Source of the DNA: Paenibacillus sp. MMS20-IR301
Lineage (GTDB): Bacteria > Bacillota > Bacilli > Paenibacillales > Paenibacillaceae
Length of the DNA stretch: 64,000 nt
NCBI RefSeq assembly: GCF_032302195.1
Contig: NZ_CP135275.1
Coordinates: forward strand, 3,968,001-4,032,000
Direction of reading: 5' to 3'
The notes under the pieces are model-generated. The model was not told the DNA's origin, did not search any database, and saw nothing but the letters and a program-made list of their open reading frames with translations. The first letter of the stretch is position 1. Each line of letters begins with the position of its first letter. This document shows positions 27,158 through 37,083 of the stretch, one piece after another. Made by a program: the position numbers and the translations under genes.

Positions 27158-28120
27158 TTAGAACAAAGCATTTTCTTTGCTGAATTTACGGACAATCAGG
27201 TTGACAGTGATGACAAGTGTAAAGCCGACAACCGATTGCAGCAGCCCTGCCGAGGAGGCGAGTCCCGTATCACCGGTAACCATTAACGCCCTGTATACAT
27301 AAGTATCAATAACATCCGTTGTCTCTTTGATCATGCCGGAAGCCATGGTTGCCTGATAGAACAGTCCAAAGTCAGCATTGAAAATCCGGCCAATCGCCAG
27401 CAGGGTCATGATGATAATGATCGGAGCAATCAGCGGAATCGTAATCTTGGTCATTTGCTTCCAGCGGCTTGCCCCGTCAATGACGGCAGCTTCATAATAT
27501 TCCGAGTCAATCCCGACAATTGCTGCCAGGTAGACAACCGCCGAGTAACCCACACCCTTCCAGGTATTGACTATGGTCAGAATATAAGGCCAATGCTGCG
27601 CTTCCGCATACCAGTTTCTGGGGTCCAGTCCGAAGGGCTCCAGAATAAATTTATTGAGGAATCCCAGCTCCGGATTCAAAAATCCATAGACGATATACCC
27701 GACAATGACCATGGAAATAAAGTTGGGCAGGATCACTGTACTCTGAAAGAATTTGGAGGCTAATTTATTCTTGACCTCATTAAGCAGAAGTGCCAGCAAC
27801 ACGGCAAGTACCGTATTAATAATCAGGAAGCTGATGTTGTACAGCAGTGTGTTCCTGATGATCAGCCAAGCGTCGTTTGAAGCAAACAGGAACTTGAAGT
27901 TGTCCAGTCCGATCCACTTGCTTCCCCATATGCCTTCCGTATAGTTCAGGTCCTTGAAGGCCAGAAAAATACCGAACATGGGCAGATAATTATTGATTAT
28001 CATCAGCAGCACGCCAGGCAGCGCCAGAACAATCAAGGCCCTATATTTCCAGAGGGTTTTCCATTTCGAATTGGGCTGCGAGCTGCCGATTTGTGTTTGT
28101 ACTGCTTTTTCCGAAGCCAT
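27158..28120 (-). CDS. Sugar ABC transporter permease, LplB type
   Basis: A 320-residue permease. TM1 is ALIVLALPGVLLMIINNYLP. The EAA loop reads YYEAAVIDGASRWKQMTKITIPLIAP. It is the first gene of the importer operon and lies 75 bases downstream of the YesN gene. A -10 TATAAT lies at 28153-28158 on the minus strand without a good -35, as expected for a promoter that needs an activator. That promoter lacks the TAAG box of locus 1, so its regulator recognises another sequence. Confidence 0.93.
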   Translation of the reverse strand: MASEKAVQTQIGSSQPNSKWKTLWKYRALIVLALPGVLLMIINNYLPMFGIFLAFKDLNYTEGIWGSKWIGLDNFKFLFASNDAWLIIRNTLLYNISFLIINTVLAVLLALLLNEVKNKLASKFFQSTVILPNFISMVIVGYIVYGFLNPELGFLNKFILEPFGLDPRNWYAEAQHWPYILTIVNTWKGVGYSAVVYLAAIVGIDSEYYEAAVIDGASRWKQMTKITIPLIAPIIIIMTLLAIGRIFNADFGLFYQATMASGMIKETTDVIDTYVYRALMVTGDTGLASSAGLLQSVVGFTLVITVNLIVRKFSKENALF

Positions 28121-28195
28121 AGTTCCACACCTTCTTATTGGGTTATGGCTTCATTATAAGGAGTTGCCTGCAAGGGCACTGCCGTTTTTATAACC

Positions 28196-29818
28196 TTAGT
28201 CTAATCGTTTTGTGACTTTACGGTATTCCTGCGGATTTACGTCGAACTGCTTGCGGAACATTTTGGTGAAATGTGAAAAATTGCTGTAGCCTACCTGCTG
28301 TGCTATCGTGCTAACCGACATCTCCGTAGTGTCCAGAAGCTCGCGGGTGCGGTTCATCTTCACAGCAATCAGGAAATCAATAAGGTTCTGGCCGGTCTCC
28401 TTTTTGAACAGTCTGGAGAGATAAGCCGGATTCAGTCCCACATAATCCGCCACAATATCCCGGGAGATCTCCTCCTCCACATTCTGCTGGATGTAGCGGA
28501 TGGAGCGCTCAATCACCCCGCCCTTTTCCTGCCGCTCGAATTCCGCTTCCATGACTGCCGACACCATCCCTTCCACCCAATGCCTGTACTGCAGCAATCC
28601 CCTAATGCGGGCGGTGGTCCAGTCTGTGAACATGGCAATGCTTCCGGCATTGATTCCCCTGACCTGCAGGAAGTGGTAGATCATCTGCAGGGTATCCTGA
28701 TGCAGGGCATCGAGATTTCTTCCCTGGAAACCGGGACTGGCTTCCAATTTCTCTGTCAGGTTATGAATGAAACGGACAGCGGACTCCCGCTTGCCGTTCA
28801 GCATATAAGCAAGTAAATCGCTGAGTTCAATCTCATCCGAATCCGGAGACAGCAGCACTTGTTCCTGTGGTACATACAACAGTACCGATTGGGTCCGGGA
28901 AATATTGTCACGCTCCATGCTCTTCAGGCTTTCACACATTCCGGGCAGCTCCTGAAGGGGTCTGAATGAGCCGACATAGCAGGTCACTATACTGAAGAAC
29001 AGCTCCTGGCAAATCGTGATGAACCGTTTCCCCGTGGCCGTCAGCCCCTGCAGGCTAAGCTTCTCCTTAGACGGTTCCCCCGGTGCGCCTTTGGCATACA
29101 GCAGAATGAAGATCACCCCGCTTTTATCTGTAACAGCCTCGCCGGGATGCTCTTCCGTAAAGCATTCCTCCGCCGCCTTTTTCACCGCATATTCCATAAT
29201 TTCCTGATCGCGCGGACTGAGCGGCTTGGACCATTCCTCAATGCTGATCAGCACGGGAAGCACCAGATCGCCGGGATGCAGCCCCACGCCCGCACTTGCC
29301 AGCTCCCGGTCAACAAAGTCTCCAAAAGATAAAATGCTGCGCGACAGCAAATCCTGCCAAAAGCGCTCTACCCGTTTCGGCTTTTCCTTTTGCCACAGAT
29401 TCAGATACTTATGGTACATCTTGTTGTAGGATTCATACTCTTCCTTCTCGCGGATGGCGGCAATCATTCCCGAGACGGCAGACAACAGCTCCTCTGTGTC
29501 CACAGGCTTCAGCAGATAATCAAAGCTCCCCAGGTTAACGGCCTTCTTGGCATAGGAGAATTCGGAATGGCAGGTCAGAAAGATCGACTCTGTCCAGGGA
29601 GAATGCTCCCTCACCCAAGCGACCAGCGACAGACCGTCTTCATCCGGCATCTCAATATCACAAATCAGCAATTCTATTCTGTTCGCGCTGAGCATCTCCC
29701 TGGCCCTGTCCGCCCTGTCCGCCGTCAAAACCTCTTCGACCCCAAGCGCCTTCCAATCACAGCAATAGAGCAGCCCCTCCACAGCGAACTGTTCATCATC
29801 TACAATTAATAATCGCAT
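28196..29818 (-). CDS. AraC-type response regulator, YesN family (locus 2)
   Basis: A 540-residue regulator. The receiver domain has phosphorylation site D54 (LLICDIEMPDEDGL) and LLKPVDTEEL. The C-terminal AraC HTH pair includes ISRDIVADYVGLNPAYLSRLFKKETGQN and STIAQQVGYSNFSHFTKMFRKQFDVNPQEYRKV. ATG at 29818 lies three bases after the stop codon of the kinase gene, so the two are co-translated. It probably activates the importer operon that follows. Confidence 0.94.
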   Translation of the reverse strand: MRLLIVDDEQFAVEGLLYCCDWKALGVEEVLTADRADRAREMLSANRIELLICDIEMPDEDGLSLVAWVREHSPWTESIFLTCHSEFSYAKKAVNLGSFDYLLKPVDTEELLSAVSGMIAAIREKEEYESYNKMYHKYLNLWQKEKPKRVERFWQDLLSRSILSFGDFVDRELASAGVGLHPGDLVLPVLISIEEWSKPLSPRDQEIMEYAVKKAAEECFTEEHPGEAVTDKSGVIFILLYAKGAPGEPSKEKLSLQGLTATGKRFITICQELFFSIVTCYVGSFRPLQELPGMCESLKSMERDNISRTQSVLLYVPQEQVLLSPDSDEIELSDLLAYMLNGKRESAVRFIHNLTEKLEASPGFQGRNLDALHQDTLQMIYHFLQVRGINAGSIAMFTDWTTARIRGLLQYRHWVEGMVSAVMEAEFERQEKGGVIERSIRYIQQNVEEEISRDIVADYVGLNPAYLSRLFKKETGQNLIDFLIAVKMNRTRELLDTTEMSVSTIAQQVGYSNFSHFTKMFRKQFDVNPQEYRKVTKRLD

Positions 29819-29821
29819 CTC

Positions 29822-31573
29822 TCATCGTTCCTCTTCTGTATATTCAATGGGCAGGCTCATCCGCACGCGGAATCCGGATGGCTCATTATCGCTGAAGTGA
29901 ATCCCGGCCTTGCCCCGGTAAATCATGGCCAGCCGCTGTTTCACATTCCAGATTCCGATATGCCCTTCATCTGCGGCCGGTGTATAATCGGGTGCATTCA
30001 ACTCCTGCAGCTTCCCGGCCCCGGCGCCTTTACCGTTATCCGTGACTTCAACGATCATGGTATCGGCCACTTCCTCCGAGCGGTATGCCGAAATCTCCAG
30101 ATGAAAGATTTCTGCTTTCAAACTTATGCCGTGCAGCATGGCATTTTCGACAAAGGGCTGGACAATCAGTGACGGTATAACGGCGCTGCGAAGCTCCTCA
30201 GCCAGGGTGATCCGGAAATCAAAGGACTGCTGGTAGCGCATCTTTTGAATTTCAAGATAGTTGCGGAGATGCTCGATCTCTTGTCCCAAAGTAATGCTGT
30301 TATCCTTGACCTGAAGCATAAAGCGGAAATACTGCACCAGATGGCGCACCGTCTTTTTCACTAATTCGTAACGCTGCAGGTCGGCAAGCTGAAAAATAAT
30401 ATTGAGTGTATTCAAAAAGAAATGAGGATTAATCTGCATCTGTAAATGCTTCATCTCTGCCTTTTGGGCATTCAGCCGTTCCTCATATACATCAATTTTC
30501 AAATTTTGAATTTCTACAACCATGGTATTGAACGCTTGGTTCAGTGCTTGAAACTCTATCAGGTTGGAAGCAGGCAGCTGGGTTTCCATAGACCCTTTTC
30601 TGATGCGGTGAATGCCGCCCAGCAAATCCAGAATCGGGCGGATGACCATACGGCGGAAATAATATAAGTAAACCAGTAGAATGATCAAAATAAAAAAGGG
30701 CAATACATTAATAATCATCTGGAAGATATTCAAGCCCTGAAGCAGCTCTGAATCGGGGATGACCACGGAAAGATTGATCCCCAGAGCGGCTGACTGGCTG
30801 GACACCACGAACAGTTTCACCCCGTCACGCGTAAAAGAAAACGAAGAATTCTGGTCCAGCTTCTCGCGCGGCAGCTTAAAGTCGTAGCCGTTTGACTTTG
30901 AAGGACTGGTTAAGATATTCCCTTCATTATCCACAATAAGCACATCACCGCCGGATTGCAGATTCAGGTTGCTAAGCGGGGAGCGCATGGAGTCAATCCG
31001 GATGAGCGCACCGATATAGGAGGGATTGCCCAGATTGTTGCCGACTGTCCGGTTGAGAAAGTAATCTCCCGCAATCTTGATGATTGTCCATTTATACTGC
31101 AGCGGTTCTAATTGATCGTCATTGTGAACCCTGTCCGTAATCCAGGCCCGCACCTCATCCATGTACTCCTCCGTCGTTCCGAGTACATTGGACAGGGTCA
31201 ACGTATCATTGACGCTGGAGTACAGATAGAACATGTCCACGCTATGGTAATAGGCCTGATAAGCCTGATTTCTTTGCATAATTCCCATACGGGCAAAAAA
31301 ATACTCAGAATCTGTCAGTCCCGGCCGGTTGAGTTGAAGAAAGCTCTCATCATGATCGACAATATCGACCAGATTAATCGTAATATCCTCAAGGCTGCTC
31401 TCCATCATTTTCAAATTGGAGTTGACCAGGTTCTGATACGATCTGGACACCTGCGCCAGTACATTTTGCTTGGCATAGTATCCTCCTGCAAAAAGCACGG
31501 ACAGCAGCGGTATCGTTATCGCCGCAAACAGTTGAATAAGCCTAACCCCCAGCGAGTTTTTCCTGTTTTTCAT
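29822..31573 (-). CDS. Sensor histidine kinase, YesM family (locus 2)
   Basis: A 583-residue membrane kinase. TM1 lies about 12-32, a long extracellular Cache-type domain follows to about 280, TM2 about 284-306 and HAMP after it. Phospho-acceptor H384 lies in LQMQINPHFFLNTLN. ATP-binding boxes are VQPFVENAMLHGIS and VTDNGKGAGAG. ATG at 31573 has AAAGGA six bases upstream; a start seven codons earlier lacks a ribosome binding site. It partners with the YesN gene directly downstream and may sense extracellular oligosaccharide liberated by the surface GH66 enzyme. Confidence 0.93.
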   Translation of the reverse strand: MKNRKNSLGVRLIQLFAAITIPLLSVLFAGGYYAKQNVLAQVSRSYQNLVNSNLKMMESSLEDITINLVDIVDHDESFLQLNRPGLTDSEYFFARMGIMQRNQAYQAYYHSVDMFYLYSSVNDTLTLSNVLGTTEEYMDEVRAWITDRVHNDDQLEPLQYKWTIIKIAGDYFLNRTVGNNLGNPSYIGALIRIDSMRSPLSNLNLQSGGDVLIVDNEGNILTSPSKSNGYDFKLPREKLDQNSSFSFTRDGVKLFVVSSQSAALGINLSVVIPDSELLQGLNIFQMIINVLPFFILIILLVYLYYFRRMVIRPILDLLGGIHRIRKGSMETQLPASNLIEFQALNQAFNTMVVEIQNLKIDVYEERLNAQKAEMKHLQMQINPHFFLNTLNIIFQLADLQRYELVKKTVRHLVQYFRFMLQVKDNSITLGQEIEHLRNYLEIQKMRYQQSFDFRITLAEELRSAVIPSLIVQPFVENAMLHGISLKAEIFHLEISAYRSEEVADTMIVEVTDNGKGAGAGKLQELNAPDYTPAADEGHIGIWNVKQRLAMIYRGKAGIHFSDNEPSGFRVRMSLPIEYTEEER

Positions 31574-31598
31574 AATACATCCTTTCTGTGGCATAACA

Positions 31599-31634
31599 GC
31601 AGTTTAAGGGCCGCTATAGCGGCCCTTAAACTGC
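31599..31634 (-). terminator. Terminator-like perfect palindrome after the GH66 gene
   Basis: A perfect 36-bp palindrome with arms GCAGTTTAAGGGCCGC (31599-31614) and GCGGCCCTTAAACTGC (31619-31634) around TATA. It lies between the stop of the GH66 gene and the kinase start codon. There is no T tract, so it may attenuate instead of fully terminating. Confidence 0.7.
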
Positions 31635-31639
31635 TCAAG

Positions 31640-34600
31640 TCAACTTCTGCTGCTCTGCCTTATCAAATGCTCTATGGTTAGTGCCGCTTCTGCCCGGGTG
31701 GCATAAGCCCCAGGCTTAAAGGCTCCATTGGTATAGCCTTTCATCAAACCGGCAGATTGTACAAGCTGAACGGCTGCCTGTGCCCAGGCTGAAATTTCCC
31801 CGCTGTCCCGGAAGGATGCTGTTCCCCCTGCCAGGCCAATACCGCCTGCCTTGTCCAATGCTTTGGCCAGGATCACTGCCATCTCTTGCCGGGTTATCGC
31901 TTCATTAGGCGCAAACCGTGTCCCGCTTCTTCCGGTAATGATGCCCGCCTGATAAGCCGCAGCAACATCACCGGCATACCAGCTGCCGGCAGCTACATCC
32001 GTAAATGGAGCCGGATCGTCTCCCTTTAATTGCAGCGCTTTGGCAAGCAATGCTGTAAATTGTGCGCGTGTGACCTTTGCTGACGGATTGAAGGTATTCT
32101 CCGTCATTCCATTAATCACATGCTTTGCCGTCAAGATGTGGATAGCCTTGTACGCCCAGTGATCTCCTGGCACATCGGCATACGTTTTGTCGTAGGCAAA
32201 TACGGTGTAAAGGCTGAAATGACTGAGTTCCGCGCTAATTTCCTGTTTAGCTGTATCTATTCTGCCGCTGACATAATCCCATTTCTTCAGCTGCTCATTG
32301 TAGGAGTAGATCCCCAGCAAGGGATACAGATCCACTTGTCCGCCAAGTTCACCAGCCTTTAAGGTAAGCTGCACCGGACTTCTGAAAGCAGCCAGCTTGA
32401 GTAAGTCTTTATTGGCTGCCGTTACGCCGAATTCAAATTCATAGGCCGGCCCTGCCGGAATCCAAGGCTTCACATCCGGAAGGGAAACGTCCTTTGTTCC
32501 GAGTTTAGTGAAGATCATTTGAATTTGTGACCCGGCCGTAAGCTTACCTTTATTCTCTTCAAGAAGCTGAAGAATATTATCATGTCTGAAGTCCAGTGTG
32601 AACCGGCTGCCCTGAAGCCGCAGGATCTCAGCCTGTAAACCTTCCGCGACAGAGACAGGCAGCAGAATCCGGTTATACTTTTCCTCATTGACCGCGATGG
32701 TGATTGTTCTGTCAACCGCATCGCTCACGTCCTTCGCCTGCAAGACGAGCGTCCCCGGCTCCGCTGATTCCGGTTCAGGCGTTGCCATCGGCTTCGCAGC
32801 AGATATTACCGTTGATTCCGGAGCGGCTGTAGCTGCCGGAGCCGGAGTTCCCGTTGGCATCGGAGTTGGAAGGCCCGGCTCTTCATCGCTGAAAATCGGC
32901 TGAACGACTGCGGTCTTCGGCGCCTTGTCAATATAAATCATCGTCCAATATTCCAGTGACGGCAATTCGATCTGCAATTGCTCGCCATTCCAGGTATAGT
33001 TCAGCTCTTGTGACAAACCCTGTCCGGTATCCGGACTGGCGGCATAGACCTTCAGATCCGGCGCCTCATTCTCTGAAATCCCGATATCGTAAGACACTTT
33101 CAGCTGATTGAGGACTGCCGGTGCATCCGCCGCATTTCTCCAGTTGTCGTCATTGTGCAGCAGGTTGATCAGATGCAGCACCTCATACCGCTCAAACCCG
33201 GTATTATCGTCATTTTGTCTGACCGTTGTCCAGAGTGTATTCTCCGCTGCGTCTTGGCTGGTTGCTATTTTGCCGCCGGCCGCCTCCACGGTGACAACCG
33301 CGGAAGCATCCGGCTTGCTGTCAAACAGCAGGTTTTCATAGGCTGCATTAAATTTATAGTATTCCTGCATGGCTTCTTTGGTGGATTCAAGCATTTTCTT
33401 GCTGCGGTTCGGATAGTATTCATGGGCAAGCATATTCGGGCCTTCCGCCTGCTTCTCGGCTGTTCCCAGCTCTATGTGGGTTGCCCCCATCGCTGCCAGC
33501 CCGGCATCCATCAGCCTTACGGACGGCTCGTTGAAATAGCCGGCGGTTACTCCGCGCAGCCGGATCGATCCGGCGACATCGTCCGCTTCCATCTTAAGTG
33601 TAACGGTATGTGCTCCCGCTTCCATATGTGGAACAATCACATATCCGTCCCCGCTATACTTCTCAAGGCTCTCTGTGCCGTCCAATCCAATCTTCAGCTC
33701 TTTACCGTGTTCATCCTTGGCGCGCACACCGTCAATATAGACCGAACGGGTTGTGAAGCCGCCTGCATTGGAATAGGTGAAAATCAGACTCTGCTCCCCC
33801 GGTTGAGGGATGGTCACCGGATAGCTCACCTGCTGCCCGGCTTCGCCAAAGTTCAGCACGGTATCCTTATACAGCGAGAACGGCAGCACGGTATCCGTAC
33901 TTTCAGCTTCATGGCTGCGAGTTACAGCGTCCGTCACACCGGATAATGTAACCTTCAGCCTATCCAGCCTGATCCCGCTGTCCTGCCCTTCCGTCATCTT
34001 GATGACAATTCGGTTCTCGCCTTCCGTAAGCGCTATGCCGTTCACTGCCGCCTCTCCCCACCCGGAGCCGGCGGTGGGTACAAAGCTTACAGGAGTGCCC
34101 GCGCCATTGTTAACATACACGCTGCGGCTGACAGTCACTGCGCCGTGGGCCTCATTCTGATAAACCCAGCCAAGATCATACATGCCTGATTGCGCCGCCT
34201 TCACGGTAAAGGCTACCCGGTCATTGACATTATTGAAGTCTGCGGCATAGCCGGTTACAGGCACAACCCCTCCTGTTGTTTCCGCACCGCCTGTACTGTA
34301 TTCATAACCGCCGGCAAGAATCCCGCCAACATTGACATATTGCCCGCTTGATTCCATTTTCAGCGTAATGGAATGATGTCCCGCCTGAACAAAGACTGGC
34401 AATTCAATAGGCTGCATCTGGCCGTCCCAGCCGCCCGCTGTTGCGGGGAACGTGATATTCTGCGCCTGCGGAGCAGGTTCTCCGTCCACCAGCACCGACA
34501 TCACAGGCTCATTGCCGCCATGATACAGGACGGTAATTGTATCCAGCGCACGGTCCGCATATACATTGTAGGTGACTGTTTGTCCGGCTTGCCCGAAGTT

Positions 34601-36766
34601 GTCTGTCTTGCTCTCGCTGTACCTGATGCTGTTGGTCTGCGGAGTATCCGCATACAGGGCATAATATTTCTGCGCGCCGACCGTCATATCCTTGAGCTTG
34701 ATGCCCAGATCATCGGTGTTTGCCTTCAGAGTAATGACATTATCGCCTGCCTTCAGATGAACCTGTGACAGATGCTCCTGCTCGGAGAATTTATCCCATG
34801 TCCCCCTGCCGGCGAAGGAGACCTCTCCCTGGGGCACATCATTAACGAGCAAGTCACGCTTCACTGCCTGCCAATCCGAAGCATAGCTGAATCCGAGCGG
34901 ATACTCTCCTTCAGCGGGAACGTTAACGTAGAATTTCACGTAATCACCGGTGGTGTCAAAATAATAGACATGGCTGTACTGATCCACAATCACATTATCC
35001 AGCTTGGCCTCCACTGCCTCATAGCGTTCATTCATCCCTTGCCCCAGCACTTCCAGGCTCGCAAGATTAAGCCACAGGTTGTTGGTGTTCAGCGTAAGCT
35101 TAACTGAATTCTCACCCTTTTTCAGCATAGCCTGCACTCCGGCCTGCGCGGTCGGATTCCCCCACCCCGTACCGGCGTCAAAAGGAATGGCAGCGGCGGC
35201 AACTTCACCGTTCACTAGCAGCTGCCCCTCTGGAGAACCGGAGCCATTGCCCTGCCCGTAGTTCAAGATAAGGGAATACATGCCGTCTGCGGGTGCATTT
35301 ACCGTAAATGTTACCGCATCCGTATCCTTGCGCCCGAAATTGCCCACCCAGCCGTAAGCCTTGGCAATCCGGGACTGGTAATCCAGCGTTAACGGAACAC
35401 CCTGCGCTTCCGTACCCCGTGCCGGCAGACCCGTAGCCTCCTTATAGTTCATATAACCGGCAATGACCATTGCCTTGCCGCCGTTTCGAATCCGGGTATC
35501 CTCCACGACCTTCTGAATATCGCGGTAATGGTTGCGGTCCTGCCAAATCTCGCTGTAGTCAAAGTCAGTCTTCGTCTCCGGATTCGGCACAGCGCTGTAC
35601 TCGGCATTGCCTCCGACCATATTGAATGTGACATTGCTCTTCGCGGGATTATTGGCGAGCAGTGAATCCTTGACTGAGCCGATCAGCTTGGCGTAATCCA
35701 GTGAATAATAACGTTTGTTGCCGTTGTAGTCGTACAGGAAATTGTTGTCATTCGCTCCCCACTGGTCCAGGTGGATACCGTTGAAGCCGAAGGTATTAAT
35801 GGAGCGGTCAAATTGTTTGGTAATGTAGTCCTGCCAGAACGTGTTGCCCGGATCTTGCAGGAACAGGGAGGTGGTCTTCCCGTTCACATCGAAGGTATAT
35901 CCGTTCTGCTCCTTCTGCGGATTGCTCTTGTCAAGCTGATCCGTGTTATATAGCCCCCACTCCGGGCTGACACCGAAATCTTCATAGTTCTCGCGTGCCG
36001 CATAATTCATCTGATATGCCATGGCTGCAGAGCCGTATTTCTGCGCGGCCTCTACCTGCTGCTTGACGGTTAAGGGATACAGCGAACGTCCCAGCAGATC
36101 TGCATAGCGGGTATCAGCGTTAATATCTTCATCCAAAAAGCTGCCGTCCGCATCTGTCAGCGGCCGTCCGTTCTCATTAGTCTTGGAGTAGACCGAGACA
36201 TCATGGCGCCACATCCAGTCATAGAACTGGTAGGCGTTAATGTAATAGTCCTGAGACAGCTCTTTGAGCTTGGCGTCACTCGCTTCCGCCGTTTCCTGCG
36301 GAAAATCAGCAACATAGCCGTATCTCGGGAAATGCGTCCAGTCGCTCGAAACATCAATCGCTGCGGTTGCATAATCGGTTGGAGCAGCTCCCTCGATCCA
36401 TGCTTTCACCGTATAGCCGCGGAAATCCTCAGCCGGAGGTGTCCAGCCAACGGTAAGCATGTTACTTCCCTCCTGGAGAACCGTCAGATCTTTGCTGCCT
36501 TCGGCAACCAGCGTATTCAGCTGATAAATCTGCAGATGCAGCTTGCCGCTCCAGCCGGCAGATTGATTGAGGGTCAGAATCAGCTCAGCGGCTTCGCCCG
36601 GAGCGAACCTTGCTTTCGAAGGCACCATCTTTAGGATTTTGGGATTCACAGCAGCTGCCGGCTCCGCCTCTGCCGGAGCCGCTCCGCTGCGTGCATAGCC
36701 TGTGGCAGAAGTCTGAACCAGCAACAGCAGAAGACAGAGATATAGAATAGCTAATTTCCTGAACAT
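31640..36766 (-). CDS. Surface-anchored GH66 dextranase / cycloisomaltooligosaccharide glucanotransferase-like enzyme
   Basis: A 1708-residue exported enzyme. The signal peptide is 1-25. An Ig-like N-domain spans about 40-140. The GH66 barrel begins about 141 (SSDWTHFPRYGYVADF), with nucleophile D334 in FNGIHLDQWG and acid/base E406 in DFDYSEIW. Five CBM35-like beta-sandwich modules occupy about 465-1075. The catalytic region resumes at 1078 (PSVRLMDAGLAAMGATHIELG) to about 1240. A Pro/Thr linker (1290-1335), a beta domain and three SLH motifs (about 1525-1708) follow and should bind cell-wall polysaccharide. It cuts dextran outside the cell. A CBM35 insertion inside the catalytic domain is known for cyclising CITases, so cyclic products are possible. 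Confidence 0.88.
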   Translation of the reverse strand: MFRKLAILYLCLLLLLVQTSATGYARSGAAPAEAEPAAAVNPKILKMVPSKARFAPGEAAELILTLNQSAGWSGKLHLQIYQLNTLVAEGSKDLTVLQEGSNMLTVGWTPPAEDFRGYTVKAWIEGAAPTDYATAAIDVSSDWTHFPRYGYVADFPQETAEASDAKLKELSQDYYINAYQFYDWMWRHDVSVYSKTNENGRPLTDADGSFLDEDINADTRYADLLGRSLYPLTVKQQVEAAQKYGSAAMAYQMNYAARENYEDFGVSPEWGLYNTDQLDKSNPQKEQNGYTFDVNGKTTSLFLQDPGNTFWQDYITKQFDRSINTFGFNGIHLDQWGANDNNFLYDYNGNKRYYSLDYAKLIGSVKDSLLANNPAKSNVTFNMVGGNAEYSAVPNPETKTDFDYSEIWQDRNHYRDIQKVVEDTRIRNGGKAMVIAGYMNYKEATGLPARGTEAQGVPLTLDYQSRIAKAYGWVGNFGRKDTDAVTFTVNAPADGMYSLILNYGQGNGSGSPEGQLLVNGEVAAAAIPFDAGTGWGNPTAQAGVQAMLKKGENSVKLTLNTNNLWLNLASLEVLGQGMNERYEAVEAKLDNVIVDQYSHVYYFDTTGDYVKFYVNVPAEGEYPLGFSYASDWQAVKRDLLVNDVPQGEVSFAGRGTWDKFSEQEHLSQVHLKAGDNVITLKANTDDLGIKLKDMTVGAQKYYALYADTPQTNSIRYSESKTDNFGQAGQTVTYNVYADRALDTITVLYHGGNEPVMSVLVDGEPAPQAQNITFPATAGGWDGQMQPIELPVFVQAGHHSITLKMESSGQYVNVGGILAGGYEYSTGGAETTGGVVPVTGYAADFNNVNDRVAFTVKAAQSGMYDLGWVYQNEAHGAVTVSRSVYVNNGAGTPVSFVPTAGSGWGEAAVNGIALTEGENRIVIKMTEGQDSGIRLDRLKVTLSGVTDAVTRSHEAESTDTVLPFSLYKDTVLNFGEAGQQVSYPVTIPQPGEQSLIFTYSNAGGFTTRSVYIDGVRAKDEHGKELKIGLDGTESLEKYSGDGYVIVPHMEAGAHTVTLKMEADDVAGSIRLRGVTAGYFNEPSVRLMDAGLAAMGATHIELGTAEKQAEGPNMLAHEYYPNRSKKMLESTKEAMQEYYKFNAAYENLLFDSKPDASAVVTVEAAGGKIATSQDAAENTLWTTVRQNDDNTGFERYEVLHLINLLHNDDNWRNAADAPAVLNQLKVSYDIGISENEAPDLKVYAASPDTGQGLSQELNYTWNGEQLQIELPSLEYWTMIYIDKAPKTAVVQPIFSDEEPGLPTPMPTGTPAPAATAAPESTVISAAKPMATPEPESAEPGTLVLQAKDVSDAVDRTITIAVNEEKYNRILLPVSVAEGLQAEILRLQGSRFTLDFRHDNILQLLEENKGKLTAGSQIQMIFTKLGTKDVSLPDVKPWIPAGPAYEFEFGVTAANKDLLKLAAFRSPVQLTLKAGELGGQVDLYPLLGIYSYNEQLKKWDYVSGRIDTAKQEISAELSHFSLYTVFAYDKTYADVPGDHWAYKAIHILTAKHVINGMTENTFNPSAKVTRAQFTALLAKALQLKGDDPAPFTDVAAGSWYAGDVAAAYQAGIITGRSGTRFAPNEAITRQEMAVILAKALDKAGGIGLAGGTASFRDSGEISAWAQAAVQLVQSAGLMKGYTNGAFKPGAYATRAEAALTIEHLIRQSSRS

Positions 36767-37083
36767 TAGACCGCTCCTTCATACTCATAGATTTGAGATT
36801 TTATTACGCAAACGTTTACTCAAACAGGTAAAAAACATACCCAGCAAAAATAATTTAATACAAGCTTATACATCAACTTAATTTCAAAATAATAATTTTC
36901 TGGTTTTTCACCTCAGATCCCGTAACGTAAACGCTTACTATAAATTATCTCGATTATTTTTTCTTGTCAATGCTTACTTTTCCGGCATATAGTTAGGTTG
37001 ACAAAATAAAGGCTAGGATTTATATTCTTGGTAAACGTTTACTTTAGACCGGCTTCTATTGCTACCGGAAGACAGGAGATTGT
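36767..37083. promoter_or_regulatory. Divergent LacI/GH66 control region with two sigma-A promoters and three operators
   Basis: Plus strand: TTGACA (36998-37003), 17 bases, TATATT (37021-37026), then operator GTAAACGTTTAC (37031-37042), a perfect palindrome. Minus strand: TTGACA (36965-36970), 17 bases, TAATTT (36942-36947), then operator GTAAACGCTTAC (36927-36938, plus-strand reading). A third operator, GCAAACGTTTAC (36808-36819), lies nearer the GH66 start codon. The LacI product should repress both genes; CcpA could also bind such sites. Confidence 0.85.
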
